From NCBI RefSeq assembly GCF_022095675.1, contig NZ_JAHYSG010000013.1, positions 1 through 64,000 of the forward strand: a stretch of 64,000 nt of DNA, written 5' to 3'. This DNA is from Dactylosporangium sp. AC04546. Its GTDB lineage: Bacteria > Actinomycetota > Actinomycetes > Mycobacteriales > Micromonosporaceae. The notes beneath the pieces are model-generated. The model was given only the letters and a program-made list of their open reading frames with translations, had not been told where the DNA came from and searched no databases. Position 1 is the stretch's first letter, and each line of letters starts with the position of its first letter. The translations under genes were made by a program, and so were the position numbers. Positions 8,969-18,322 of this stretch are shown here, in pieces.

Positions 8969-10226
8969 GCGTCGGCGTCGCCGCCAGCTCGATCGGGTGC
9001 ACCACCTGGTAGCCGTTGGGCACATGCTGCTCGACGACGCCGGCGGCGAGCTGGTTGTAGCCGTTGCCGTCGAAGCGGATGCCGTTCCACGGCATGATCG
9101 TCTGGGTCGCCGGCAGCGTGATCTGCTGCACCGCGCTGCGGATCGACTGCGGCGTGAAGTCGGTGACCTGGTCCATCGCCATCGCGAGCACCATCGTGGC
9201 GGTGAACGCGGCCGCCGCGACCTCGGTCAGCTTGGTGTGGAACGCCTGCTCGTACATGGTGGCGACGACCCGCGAGATCGGGTTGCGCCCGGCGAACTCG
9301 GTCGACCAGCCGGCGGCCCGCAGCGCCTGCACGCCGCCGCTGGACTTGACCCCGTCGAGCGCGCCGACGCCCGGGCCGATCGCGATGACCGGCGCGGTGC
9401 CGCGCAGCCGCACGGCCAGCTCGCTGGCGGCGTTCGCCTCGGCGGCGCTGGTGACGATGGCCAGCACCGCGTCGCCCTTGACCACCATGCCGTCGGGCTG
9501 GCCGGCGTCGGCCCCGCTGAGCGGCACGATCTTGTCCTTGCCGCCCACCTCGTAACCGGCGGCGAGGCTCAGGTCCTCGATCGTGGCCTTGAGGGTGCTG
9601 ACCTCGCCGCCGATGGCGCCAGCCGGGGTGCCGGCGGCGGTGATGATCCGCTTGAACTGGGCGGGGGTGTCGCGCTGGCGGTACAGCAGGCCGAGCGCGG
9701 TGGAGACGAGCTGCCGGTCGCTGGGCTGGATCCGGAAGTGCGCGGTGCGGTTGAGGTCGGCGAACGTGTCCGAGGTGCTCAGCGCGTCGACGAGCGAGAC
9801 GCCGATGAGGTCGGTCTCCCGGCCGGCCGGCGCGGCCACGTCGATGGTGTCGGCGAGCACCAGCCCGACGGCGCCCTCGGCGACCAGGCGCGACGCCTCC
9901 TTCTCGACCTTCTCCGGCGCGCTCTCGGTGTTGCCGGCGATGAGCGTCAGCTTGGTGCCGTTGCGCAGGCCCGCGCCGACGCCGAGCGGCAGGGGCAGCG
10001 GCAGGTCCTTGAAGTCCTGGTTGACCAGCTCGATCGCAAGTTTCGCGCCGAGCGTGGCCTGCTGGCCGAGCTGCGCGTTGGCGCCGGTGGTCGGGACCAG
10101 CAGCCCGATGGCGACGCTGGCGGGCGCCTTGGGCGCCGGGTTGCCGCCGCCCGTGCACGCCGTGATGAGCAATGCCGACGCCAGGAGCAGGACAGTCGCT
10201 GCGGGCCGGCGGCCCCTGGTGAGCAC
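8958..10226 (-). CDS. Solute-binding lipoprotein, branched-chain amino acid type
   Basis: A lipoprotein signal (TVLLLASALLITAC) places it on the outer face of the membrane. The mature part has the two-lobed Leu/Ile/Val-binding fold: IGLLVPTTGANAQLGQ at the start, AVGLVLADTIDVAAP in the middle, and a late YEQAFHTKLTEVAA region. Ligand identity is not visible. No permease or ATPase genes lie nearby, so it is an orphan receptor or works with a transporter elsewhere. The GTG at 10226 follows AAGGAG at good spacing. It is divergent from cvnA, so a link to that sensor kinase is possible but unproven. Confidence 0.85.
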   Translation of the reverse strand: MLTRGRRPAATVLLLASALLITACTGGGNPAPKAPASVAIGLLVPTTGANAQLGQQATLGAKLAIELVNQDFKDLPLPLPLGVGAGLRNGTKLTLIAGNTESAPEKVEKEASRLVAEGAVGLVLADTIDVAAPAGRETDLIGVSLVDALSTSDTFADLNRTAHFRIQPSDRQLVSTALGLLYRQRDTPAQFKRIITAAGTPAGAIGGEVSTLKATIEDLSLAAGYEVGGKDKIVPLSGADAGQPDGMVVKGDAVLAIVTSAAEANAASELAVRLRGTAPVIAIGPGVGALDGVKSSGGVQALRAAGWSTEFAGRNPISRVVATMYEQAFHTKLTEVAAAAFTATMVLAMAMDQVTDFTPQSIRSAVQQITLPATQTIMPWNGIRFDGNGYNQLAAGVVEQHVPNGYQVVHPIELAATPTLSL

Positions 10227-10427
10227 GGCGAATGTCTCCTTGCGGGCGCGGGAGGTCGGACGGCCGTATCCTTCCGTTCTGGTCAATGCGGAGGCAACCC
10301 CGGTGTCCGGCTTCGAGTAATGTGACCTGCACCACAATGACGTGGTTGGACACTGGTCGCAACCCTGGTTTGATAAGGGCCGCACGCTGCTCCGGCAGCG
10401 CGATGACGTATGCGAAAGGTGTGAGGG

Positions 10428-13391
10428 GTGCAGACCTTCGCTTCGCAGCCTTCCACGAGGGCGCCCGCCGTCGTGATGAAGGTGAACAGCCACCGCCGCC
10501 GGCGGCCGGGGGAGCCGCAACGGCGCAGCGCATCGCTGATCCGGGTGCGCGACTGGCGCGTGCCCACGAAGCTGGCCGCGGTCCTCGTGCTGCCCGCCGT
10601 CGCCTTCCTCGTCATCGCCGGTGTCCAGATCAACGCCTCCGTGCAGGACGCGTCGAAGTTGGATCAGTTCGCCCAAGGGGTCAAGGTCGGCCGCCAACTG
10701 ACCGATCTCATCCACCAGTTGCAGCTGGAGAGGGACCGAACGGCCGGACTTCTCGCGAAATCGACCACCGCCGCGGCGACGAGCGGCTCGACTTCCGACA
10801 ACCAGGAGCTGTTCGCCGACTACGCGCAGACCGACGCGGCCCTCGCCGCCTTCTCGAAGGCCGCCCGCCCGCTGCTGCAGAACCCGATCTTCAACCAGAC
10901 GCAGAACCGCATCGCCGCCGACTTCCAGGACCTGGCCCTGGTCCGGGAGGGCGTGAAGTCGCGCTGGCTGCGCCAGGAGGCCGTCTTCGACCAGTACTCG
11001 GAGACCATCCAGCACCTCTTCGACCTGGTGCCCGACCGCCCCGACATCGGCGGCGACTCGCAGTCCATCGGTGAGGTCTCCTCGCTGATGGATCTCGCCC
11101 AGGCCAAGGAGCTCAAGGACCAGCTGCGCGGCCGGATCTTCGCCGCCGCGAGCGCGGGCAAGTTCGCCCCCGACGACTTCGCCGTCTTCTCCGAGATCCA
11201 GGCCCGCCACGCCGCCGCGGTCGAGCGGTTCCGCGCCTCGGCGAGCCCGCGGCACCTGGCCCTCTACGACCGCAACCTGCGCCAGCCGGCCGTCTCCACG
11301 GTCGCCCGCCTCCAGCAGGAGGTCATCTCCCGGGCCCGGGGCGCCCAGGTCGGCGTGACCTCCGAGGAGTGGTGGCTGGCCAGCACGGCCGAGCTCGACT
11401 ACATCCGCTCGGTCGAGCAGGAGCTGCTCGAGGACGCCATCGAGGGCGCCGCCACCCGGTCGGTCGACCAGCGCAACGAGGCGTTCCTGGCGACCTCGGT
11501 GATCGTGCTGGTCATGCTGCTCGCGCTGCTGGCGTCCTGGCTCATCGGCCGGTCGATGGCCCGCTCGCTGCGCCAGCTGCGGGCCCAGGCCCTCGACGTG
11601 GCCCAGCACCGGCTGCCGGAGGCCATCCAGCGGCTGCGAACACTCCCCCGCGGCGAGACGGTCACCGTCGACACCACGACGCGGGTGCGCTCGTCCGACG
11701 AGATCGGCGAGGTGGCGGACGCGTTCACCGCCGTCCACCGCAGCGCCGTCAGCCTGGCCGTCGAGCAGGCGGTCATGCGGCGCAACGTCAACTCCATGTT
11801 CGTCAACCTGGCCCGCCGGTCGCAGACCCTGGTCGAGCGCCAGCTCCAGCTGCTCGACCAGCTGGAGTCGGCCGAGACCGACCCCGACCAGCTGGCCAAC
11901 CTGTTCCGCCTCGACCACCTCGCGACGCGCATGCGCCGCAACGACGAGAACCTGCTCGTCCTCGCCGGCAGCGAGGCCACGCGCAGGTGGGCCCAGCCGG
12001 TCTCGCTGTCCGCGGTCACCCTCGCCGCGATGGCCGAGATCGAGCAGTACGCCCGGATCCGTCACGACGTGTCCAACGACATCTTCGTCATCGGGCACGC
12101 CGTGGCCGACATCGTGCACCTGCTCGCCGAGCTGCTGGAGAACGCCACCACGTTCTCCCCGCCGGACACCGTGGTCACCGTGTCCGGCTGGCCCGCCAAC
12201 GGCGGCAAGGACGCCACGATCGTCATCGAGGACAAGGGCATCGGCATGACCGAGTCCGGCCTCGTCGACGCCAACGACCGCGTCTCGACCCCGATCGCCA
12301 TCGACGTCGCCGCCTCCGAGCGGATGGGCCTCGTCGTGGTCGGTCACCTCGCCGACCGGCACGGGGTCCACGTGCGGCTCACGGCGACCGACGAGGGCGT
12401 CACGGCGTACGTGACGCTCCCGCAGAAGCTGCTGGCGGCCGCGCCGGACGGCGTCGGGCTCTACGGCGGGTCGGGCAACCGGCTCGCCGGGCCGGGCCGG
12501 CTGCCGATCGCGATGGAGGGGCTGGCCAGCCCGCCGCTGCCGGCGGTGCCGTCGAGCGACGCGATGGACTCGCCGACGGCGGTGCTGCCCGCGCTGCCCG
12601 CCCTGCCCGGACGGCCCGCCGACGCGGGCGATCCGCGTCCGGTCTCGGGTGTACCGGCGGTGGCCGCACCGCCGCTGCCCGGCGCCGAGGTGCCGGCGAC
12701 CACCTGGCCGGTGGCCTCGTCGTCGGCGGCGCTGGAGGTCGCGGCGGGCAACGGGGCCGCGCACCCGGTCTCCGGGGCGCCGGTGCCGGCGACTCCGGTC
12801 TCGGCCGCCCCGGTGTCCGCACAGCCCGTGTCCGGCCAGCCGGTCTCGGCCGCGCCGGTGTCGGCGCAGCCGGTGTCCGCGGCTCCCGTGTCGGCCCAGC
12901 CGGTCTCGTCCCAGCCGGTCTCGGCCGCACCCGTCTCCGCCCAGCCGACGAACGGCGCGGCGCGGTCGGCGAACGGCGGGCCGGCGAACCCCGCCCGGCG
13001 CGGCCCGAACCGGGCCGAGGACATCATCGGTGCCGCGGCCCGGGGCAACGCCGCCCCGGCGGCGAAGGGCACCCGCTGGTGGTCGAAGGGCGGTGGCGGC
13101 GACGCGCCTGCGGCGCCCGCCATCCCGGCGCAGCGCCAGCCGGTCACGGCCGGCACGAGCAACGCCGGCCTGCCCATCCGGGTGCCGCTGGCCCAGCTGC
13201 CGGGCGACCCGAACGGCGTGGTGCCCGCGGCCGAGGTCGTCCAGCCGGTGACGGTCAGCCAGCCCAGCGAGCCGGACCCGGCGAGCGTCAGCAGCATGCT
13301 CACCCGGTTCTACAGCGGCGTGCACCGGGCCGCGAACGAGGACGAGGTGCCCACGGTGCCGATCAACGAAAATCGAGGGAGCACGGCGTGA
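10428..13391 (+). CDS. cvnA: CvnA-like sensor histidine kinase (NIT, HAMP, HATPase)
   Basis: Membrane segments at about residues 48-68 and 352-374 enclose a large extracellular NIT-type sensor domain. A HAMP linker and an ATPase domain follow: N-box LLAELLENATTF (about 562-573), G1 DKGIGM and G2 ERMGLVVVGHL. The architecture matches CvnA of actinobacterial conservons, which signals through CvnB, CvnC and the GTPase CvnD. The C-terminal third is a disordered Pro/Ala/Val tail with PVSAx repeats. The stop overlaps the GTG of the roadblock gene. cvnC and cvnD are not found here. An alternative start is the ATG at 10476. Confidence 0.88.
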   Translation: MQTFASQPSTRAPAVVMKVNSHRRRRPGEPQRRSASLIRVRDWRVPTKLAAVLVLPAVAFLVIAGVQINASVQDASKLDQFAQGVKVGRQLTDLIHQLQLERDRTAGLLAKSTTAAATSGSTSDNQELFADYAQTDAALAAFSKAARPLLQNPIFNQTQNRIAADFQDLALVREGVKSRWLRQEAVFDQYSETIQHLFDLVPDRPDIGGDSQSIGEVSSLMDLAQAKELKDQLRGRIFAAASAGKFAPDDFAVFSEIQARHAAAVERFRASASPRHLALYDRNLRQPAVSTVARLQQEVISRARGAQVGVTSEEWWLASTAELDYIRSVEQELLEDAIEGAATRSVDQRNEAFLATSVIVLVMLLALLASWLIGRSMARSLRQLRAQALDVAQHRLPEAIQRLRTLPRGETVTVDTTTRVRSSDEIGEVADAFTAVHRSAVSLAVEQAVMRRNVNSMFVNLARRSQTLVERQLQLLDQLESAETDPDQLANLFRLDHLATRMRRNDENLLVLAGSEATRRWAQPVSLSAVTLAAMAEIEQYARIRHDVSNDIFVIGHAVADIVHLLAELLENATTFSPPDTVVTVSGWPANGGKDATIVIEDKGIGMTESGLVDANDRVSTPIAIDVAASERMGLVVVGHLADRHGVHVRLTATDEGVTAYVTLPQKLLAAAPDGVGLYGGSGNRLAGPGRLPIAMEGLASPPLPAVPSSDAMDSPTAVLPALPALPGRPADAGDPRPVSGVPAVAAPPLPGAEVPATTWPVASSSAALEVAAGNGAAHPVSGAPVPATPVSAAPVSAQPVSGQPVSAAPVSAQPVSAAPVSAQPVSSQPVSAAPVSAQPTNGAARSANGGPANPARRGPNRAEDIIGAAARGNAAPAAKGTRWWSKGGGGDAPAAPAIPAQRQPVTAGTSNAGLPIRVPLAQLPGDPNGVVPAAEVVQPVTVSQPSEPDPASVSSMLTRFYSGVHRAANEDEVPTVPINENRGSTA
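12795..12947 (+). repeat. 15-base tandem repeat encoding PVSAA/PVSAQ units
   Basis: About ten imperfect 15-base units encode alternating PVSAA, PVSAQ, PVSGQ and PVSSQ pentapeptides in the C-terminal tail of the CvnA-like kinase. The units differ at synonymous positions, so this is not a recent slippage. It probably forms an extended, flexible cytoplasmic tail. Confidence 0.85.
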
Positions 13392-13807
13392 CCCTGAGCC
13401 AACAAGCACGTGACCTGAGCTGGCTGATCAACGCGTTCACCGAGCGGGTGCCGGGCATCGCGCACGCGGTGGTGGTGTCGTCGGACGGCCTGCTGGTCGC
13501 CGTCTCCGACCACCTCCCGCGCGACAGCGCCGACCAGCTCGCCGCCGTGACGTCCGGCCTGGTCAGCGTCACGAGCGGCGCCGCGCGCATCTTCGACGGC
13601 GACGAGGTCAAGCAGACCGTGGTCGAGATGGGCCAGGGCTTCTTCCTCGTCATGTCGATCCGCGACGGCTCGATCCTGGCCGTGCTGGCCGGCCGCGAGG
13701 CCGACATCGGCGTCGTGGGCTACGAGATGGCCCGCCTGGCCAAGCAGACGGGCGAGATGCTGACCCCGGCCCTGCGCGCCGAGCTCCAGCAGGCCCTCCC
13801 CCGCTGA
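13388..13807 (+). CDS. cvnB: Roadblock/LC7 protein, CvnB-like
   Basis: This 139-residue cytoplasmic protein has the roadblock/LC7 fold: SWLINAFTERVPGIAHAVVVSSDGLLVAVS at the start, then GAARIFDGDEVKQTVVEM and the core strand FFLVMSIRDGSILAVLAGREADIG. Roadblock proteins of conservons modulate small GTPases and bind the CvnA kinase. The GTG start overlaps the cvnA stop by four bases, so translation is coupled. The usual next genes (a DUF742 protein and a CvnD GTPase) are absent, and a terminator follows at once. Confidence 0.9.
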   Translation: MTLSQQARDLSWLINAFTERVPGIAHAVVVSSDGLLVAVSDHLPRDSADQLAAVTSGLVSVTSGAARIFDGDEVKQTVVEMGQGFFLVMSIRDGSILAVLAGREADIGVVGYEMARLAKQTGEMLTPALRAELQQALPR

Positions 13808-13808
13808 G

Positions 13809-13833
13809 GACTCCTCCCCGCTGAGGAGGAGTC
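13809..13833. terminator. Bidirectional terminator between cvnB and the PstS-like gene
   Basis: A perfect 9-bp stem (GACTCCTCC with GGAGGAGTC) closes a seven-base loop and fills the 27-base gap between two convergent stops. There is no long T-run, so efficiency is uncertain. Confidence 0.6.
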
Positions 13834-13834
13834 G

Positions 13835-15562
13835 TCAGGCGCTGATGAGCGTCAGCGTCAGCGTGCCCGCGTAGGTGCCTTTCGGGGACGTGTCCGGCAT
13901 CCACATCTCCATCCCGGCGCTCAGCCGCTGGGTGCCCAGGCCGCTCCCGGCCGGGGCGGCGGCCAGCAGGCAGGCCGTCGCCAGGCCGGGGCTCGCCGGC
14001 GCGGCCAGGTTCGGGTGCACCGCCGGGCCGGCGGCCGGGGCGCCCTCGGCATCGCTGCCGGCGGACAGCAGCGCCGGCGCCCAGCCGGCGTCGCGGGCCG
14101 GCACCGTCGCCGTGCCGTTCGTCAGGTCGGTGGCCTGACCGGTCACCGTCCAGCCGGGCTGGTCCGGGCGCGAGTCGGCGACCGACACCCCGGCCAGTTC
14201 GCCCCGGAAGACCCAGGCGTGGCGGTGGCCGGTCGGGTCGGTGGCCTGTGCGGGGTGGCCGCCCGCGGTCGCCGGGTCCACCTGGGTGAGCGCGACCCGC
14301 GAGCCGAGCGCCACCTGCAGGCCGAGGCTGCCCTGGTACGGCGGGGTCGCGTTGAGCGCCTCCGCCGGCACGCCGGCGGCGAGGCCGCACGGCCCGTTGC
14401 CGGTCTGGTCGCAGTCGGCCGGCATCGGCACCAGCTCGAAGTAGTCGTTCTGGAACGCCGCGTTGAGGCACGGATGCCCGCGCAGGTCGAGGATGCTCGT
14501 ATCGACCGCCGGGTCCACCGCGCGCAGCCGCTCGAGCGCGTCGAACATCCCGAACACGGCGGTCGTCGACAGGGGCGTCACGCCGTCGACCGGCGGCTCG
14601 CAGACCGCCGCGGCGAAGAAGTCGACGATGGTCTGCCGTTTGGCGGTGGTCATCCGCGGCTCGTCGGGGTCGGCGCCGGTCGGCAGGATGAGGTACGTGA
14701 CGCCCGACAACGGGTACAGCCGCGGGTCCGGGGCGCCGTACGCCGCGCCGCCGAGCGGCCAGTGCAGGGTGAGCGTGACGTTGAGCGGGTCGGGCGCGAC
14801 GAACCAGCCGCCGGCGTTGCCGATCTTCGCCACCGGCAGGCCGGCCCGGAACGCGGCGGTGTGGTCCGTGTAGCCGATCGCGCCGTCGTTGGCAGGATCG
14901 GCCACGAAGGCGGTGATCGCGTCGGTGCCGGTGAGCTCGCGCAGGCCGGGCCGCTGCGGGAGGTACTGGCTGCGGCCGGTCGTCCAGTCGGCCGGGAACC
15001 GCCGGCTCAGGAAGTCGGTGAGCAGGTACGTCGTGCCGGACACCGATGCCGGGGCCACCGGGATGATCGGCCGGGCGGGCAGCACGCGGCCGTTGTTGTC
15101 GGCCCGGATCGCCGGGTCACTCCAGTCCGTGATCGCGCCCGAGAAGATCCGCGCCAGGGTCGAGCCGGACAGGCGCAGGTTGCCGATCGGCACGCCGTTC
15201 TCGCGCAGCTGGTACGAGACCGCGACGGCGGTGGCCGCCAGCGGGGCGTACGTGAACGGCCGGTACCCGTCCCAGTCGTACTGGCCGGTCCGCGGGTCCT
15301 GCCCGAGGAACGGCAGGTCGGACACGGCGAAGTCGTTGGCCCGGTTCGCGAAGTCCCGCTTGCCGGCCGTCGACCCGATCGGGGTGTAGTCCACCTGGAG
15401 ACCCGGCTGCCGCGTCCGCCACCGGTCGAAGCCGGCGGCCGCGGTGGCGTCGCCGGTCCCGGAGATGCGCGCGTGCGGGGGCGGCGCCGCCTCGGCGGCA
15501 CCGGGCGCGAGCGCGGCGACGACGGCGACGGCCGTGAGGAGCAGCAGCTTTGTCGATCTCAC
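13835..15562 (-). CDS. Secreted PstS-like solute-binding protein with a C-terminal beta-sandwich domain (copy 1)
   Basis: A signal peptide (LLLLTAVAVVAALAPGAAEAAP) leads into a PstS-type phosphate-binding fold: ARISGTGDATAA, TPIGSTAGKRDF, NDFAVSDLPF and LRLSGSTLARIFSGAITDW. The last 150 residues form a separate beta-rich domain (QPGWTVTGQATDL, GTYAGTLTLTLISA) resembling WxL-like cell-wall-binding domains. No lipobox is seen, so it is probably exported and wall-attached. It has 575 residues from a GTG with a weak ribosome-binding site. A clear paralogue lies at 16414-18219. No pstC, pstA or pstB genes are nearby, so a transport role is doubtful. Confidence 0.8.
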   Translation of the reverse strand: MRSTKLLLLTAVAVVAALAPGAAEAAPPPHARISGTGDATAAAGFDRWRTRQPGLQVDYTPIGSTAGKRDFANRANDFAVSDLPFLGQDPRTGQYDWDGYRPFTYAPLAATAVAVSYQLRENGVPIGNLRLSGSTLARIFSGAITDWSDPAIRADNNGRVLPARPIIPVAPASVSGTTYLLTDFLSRRFPADWTTGRSQYLPQRPGLRELTGTDAITAFVADPANDGAIGYTDHTAAFRAGLPVAKIGNAGGWFVAPDPLNVTLTLHWPLGGAAYGAPDPRLYPLSGVTYLILPTGADPDEPRMTTAKRQTIVDFFAAAVCEPPVDGVTPLSTTAVFGMFDALERLRAVDPAVDTSILDLRGHPCLNAAFQNDYFELVPMPADCDQTGNGPCGLAAGVPAEALNATPPYQGSLGLQVALGSRVALTQVDPATAGGHPAQATDPTGHRHAWVFRGELAGVSVADSRPDQPGWTVTGQATDLTNGTATVPARDAGWAPALLSAGSDAEGAPAAGPAVHPNLAAPASPGLATACLLAAAPAGSGLGTQRLSAGMEMWMPDTSPKGTYAGTLTLTLISA

Positions 15563-15662
15563 CCGGCGATCCCACCGCCGGCCGGTGAACCGGCGGGGAA
15601 TGGCGAGCGAGCGCCGGACACCTGGCGCTGCGCGGCCGACCGGTGCGCGGTAAGGTCCGGCG

Positions 15663-16412
15663 ATGATCGATGAGGACGGGTACTTCGGGGAGCGGGTCGC
15701 GGCGCAGTACGACGCGCGGTCGGCCGACATGGCCGAGCCGGCCGTGGTCGGGCCCGTGGTGGCGGCGCTGGCCGAGCTGGCCGACGGCGGGCGGGTGCTC
15801 GAGCTCGGCATCGGGACCGGGCGGATCGCGCTGCCGCTCGCGGCGCGCGGGGTCACCGTCCACGGGATCGACCTCTCGCGGGCCATGGTCGCGCGGCTCA
15901 AGGAGAAGCCCGGCGGCGACTCCGTCAGCGTCACCATCGGCGACTTCGCGACGACGCGGGTCGACGGGGCGTTCTCGCTCGCCTATCTCGTGTTCAACAC
16001 GATCATGAATCTCACCACGCAGGAGGCGCAGGTCGCGTGCTTCCGCAACGTGGCGGCGCACCTCGTGCCGGGCGGGCGGTTCGTGGTCGAGGTGATGATG
16101 CCCGACCTGCGGCGGATGCCGCCGGGGCAGGACGTGGTGCCGTTCCACGTCAGCGACACCCGCTGGGCCTACGACCAGTACGACGTCGCCACCCAGTCGA
16201 TGAGCTCGAACTACGTCGAGGTCGTCAACGGGCGGGGCGGCTTCCGCTCGATCCCGTTCCGGTACGTGTGGCCGGCCGAGCTGGACCTCATGGCCCAGCT
16301 GGCCGGCCTGCGGCCCGCCCACCGGTGGGCGGGCTGGGCGCGCGAGCCGTTCACCAGCGAGAGCACCCAGCACGTGTCCGTGTGGGAGAAGCCGATCCTG
16401 CCGCCCGAGTGA
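15663..16412 (+). CDS. Class I SAM-dependent methyltransferase
   Basis: Motif I is VLELGIGTGRIALPLA, motif II reads VHGIDLSRAMV and a post-I acidic region follows, so SAM binding is well supported. The substrate cannot be predicted; the size of 249 residues and the single domain suit a small-molecule methyltransferase. It runs opposite to the two PstS-like genes on both sides, and its stop is one base from the stop of the second PstS-like gene. Confidence 0.85.
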   Translation: MIDEDGYFGERVAAQYDARSADMAEPAVVGPVVAALAELADGGRVLELGIGTGRIALPLAARGVTVHGIDLSRAMVARLKEKPGGDSVSVTIGDFATTRVDGAFSLAYLVFNTIMNLTTQEAQVACFRNVAAHLVPGGRFVVEVMMPDLRRMPPGQDVVPFHVSDTRWAYDQYDVATQSMSSNYVEVVNGRGGFRSIPFRYVWPAELDLMAQLAGLRPAHRWAGWAREPFTSESTQHVSVWEKPILPPE

Positions 16413-16413
16413 C

Positions 16414-18219
16414 TCAGGCGCTGATCAGGGTCAGGGTCAGGGTGCCGGTGTAGCCGCCCTTCGGCGACGTGTCCGGCATCCACAGCGCCATCGTCGCGGC
16501 GAGCTGCTGCGTGCCCAGGCCGGCGTCCTGGGCGGCTGACGCGAGCAGGGCGGCCCCTTCGAGACCGGTGCTCGCGGCGTCCTCGAGATTCGGCCGGACC
16601 AGGGGGCCGGCGACCACGGCGCCCTCGGCGTCGCTGCCGGCGCTCACCAGCGCCGGGAACCAGCCGACGTTGCGCGCCGCCACCGTCGTGCCCCCGCTCA
16701 CCAGGTCCGTGGCGCGGCCGGTCACCGACCAGCCGGGCATCGGCGGCCGGCTGTCCACGACCGCGACCCCGTCGAGCCGGCCCTCGAAGACCCACGCGCG
16801 GCGGTGGCCGGTCGGGTCGGTGGCCTGCACCGGGTGGCCCACCAGGATCGACGGGTCGACCTGGGTGAGCTGGACGCGGGTGCCGAGCCGCACCTGGAGG
16901 CTGAGGCTTCCGGTGTACGGCAGGGTCGTGTTGAGCGCCTCCGCCGGGATACCGGCGGTCTCGGCCGGGCACAGCCTGCCGCCGACCCGGTCGCACGCCC
17001 CGGGCATCGGGACGGTCGCGGCGAGCACGTCACGGGACGGGTCGGCCGGGTCGATCGTCGGGTTGGCGCAGTGCGCGAGGTCGAGGGCGGCGAGGTCGAC
17101 CGACGGATCCGCCTGACCGAGGCGGGCCAGCTGCTCGAACGCGGCCCGGACCAGGTTCGGCGGCAGCGGCGCGGTACCGCGGGCGGCCGCACCCGCCTGC
17201 CCACCGCAGACGGCGTAGGCGAGGAAGTCGACGAGCGTCTGGCGCTTCGCGCTGGTCATCCGCGCGTCCTGGGCGCCGGTCGGCAGGATCGCGTACTCGT
17301 AGACGGCCAGCGGGTAGGCCCGCGGGTCGGCCGGGACGCCGAGGTCGGCGGCCCGGTCGGGGTGGTGCGCCGCGGTGGTCAGGGCGAGCGCGACGTTGAG
17401 CGGGTCGGGGGCGATGTAGTACCCGGCGGCGTTGCTGATCCTGGCGACCGGGAGCGTGGCCGCCCGCGCGTACTGGTGGAAAACGTAGCCGATCGTCCCG
17501 TTGACGCTCGCGGCGCCGACCGCGTTGACGACGCCGTCGGGGCCGACCGGCGCGACCACGTGACCCGTGGGGGTTCCGGTGTGGGGTGCGACCGGGAAGT
17601 TGACCGTCGGGGACGAGCCACCGGTGTAGGGCTGCCAGAGGTCGGGGTGCCGGCTGTTCAGGTAGTCGCTGAACATCCAGCTCTCGCCGCTGGGGTCGCT
17701 GCGCACGACGCGGGTGATGTCCAGCGCGGGCAGCTCGTGGCCGCCGTTGTCGGCGGTGATCGCCGGGTCGTTCCAGTTCGTGACGGCGCCGGTGAAGATC
17801 AGGGCGAGGGTGCGGCCGGACAGGCGCAGGTTGGTCACCGGGGTGCCGTCGACGCGGACCTGGTACGGGAACGAGATCGCGCCCGCGGCCACGGGCGCGT
17901 AGGCGAACGGCCGGCCCTGCGCGTCGTCGCGCTGCCCGGTCTGCGGGTCGACACCCTGGTAGACGATGTCGGAGACGGCGAAGTCGCTGGCCAGGGCGGC
18001 GAAGTCCCTGCGTCCGGTCGCCGAGCCGGAGGGGGTGTAGTCGGTCTGGATGCCCTTGGACTGCACGTCGGCGACCCATTGGGCGACCGCGTTGGCGGCG
18101 GACGACGAGCCGGTGCCGGTGATGCGGGCGTGGCCGGCGGCCGAGGCCTGCCCCGGGAAGAAGGTCACGACGAGCGTGGTGATGGTGGCGGCGGCTGCGA
18201 GTCCCCGTGATCGACGCAT
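16414..18219 (-). CDS. Secreted PstS-like solute-binding protein with a C-terminal beta-sandwich domain (copy 2)
   Basis: This 601-residue paralogue of the gene at 13835 shares the whole layout: signal peptide (ITTLVVTFFPGQASA), ARITGTGSSSAAN, TPSGSATGRRDF, NLRLSGRTLALIFTGAVTNW, and the C-terminal PGWSVTGRATDL and MWMPDTSPKGGYTGTLTLTLISA. The phosphate-binding residues of true PstS cannot be confirmed by eye. It is probably exported and wall-bound. The two copies have diverged strongly in the middle, so the duplication is old. The ATG at 18219 has no strong ribosome-binding site. Confidence 0.8.
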   Translation of the reverse strand: MRRSRGLAAAATITTLVVTFFPGQASAAGHARITGTGSSSAANAVAQWVADVQSKGIQTDYTPSGSATGRRDFAALASDFAVSDIVYQGVDPQTGQRDDAQGRPFAYAPVAAGAISFPYQVRVDGTPVTNLRLSGRTLALIFTGAVTNWNDPAITADNGGHELPALDITRVVRSDPSGESWMFSDYLNSRHPDLWQPYTGGSSPTVNFPVAPHTGTPTGHVVAPVGPDGVVNAVGAASVNGTIGYVFHQYARAATLPVARISNAAGYYIAPDPLNVALALTTAAHHPDRAADLGVPADPRAYPLAVYEYAILPTGAQDARMTSAKRQTLVDFLAYAVCGGQAGAAARGTAPLPPNLVRAAFEQLARLGQADPSVDLAALDLAHCANPTIDPADPSRDVLAATVPMPGACDRVGGRLCPAETAGIPAEALNTTLPYTGSLSLQVRLGTRVQLTQVDPSILVGHPVQATDPTGHRRAWVFEGRLDGVAVVDSRPPMPGWSVTGRATDLVSGGTTVAARNVGWFPALVSAGSDAEGAVVAGPLVRPNLEDAASTGLEGAALLASAAQDAGLGTQQLAATMALWMPDTSPKGGYTGTLTLTLISA

Positions 18220-18322
18220 GTGGTCATGAGAAGCGCGGCCGGCGGCGCGCAGGTGAACGCCGTGTGTGCGGCGGACACCGTTGGGGTCTTCGTTCTTGGC
18301 ACGACGGCGGTGGCAGCGGGTC

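Noticed and set aside
10227..13409. A very long open frame on the minus strand opposite the CvnA-like kinase, continuous with the solute-binding gene
   Set aside because: High GC leaves antisense frames open. Its translation is Gly/Arg/His-rich without any domain, while the plus strand shows clear kinase motifs. The solute-binding protein starts at a GTG with a good ribosome-binding site at 10226.
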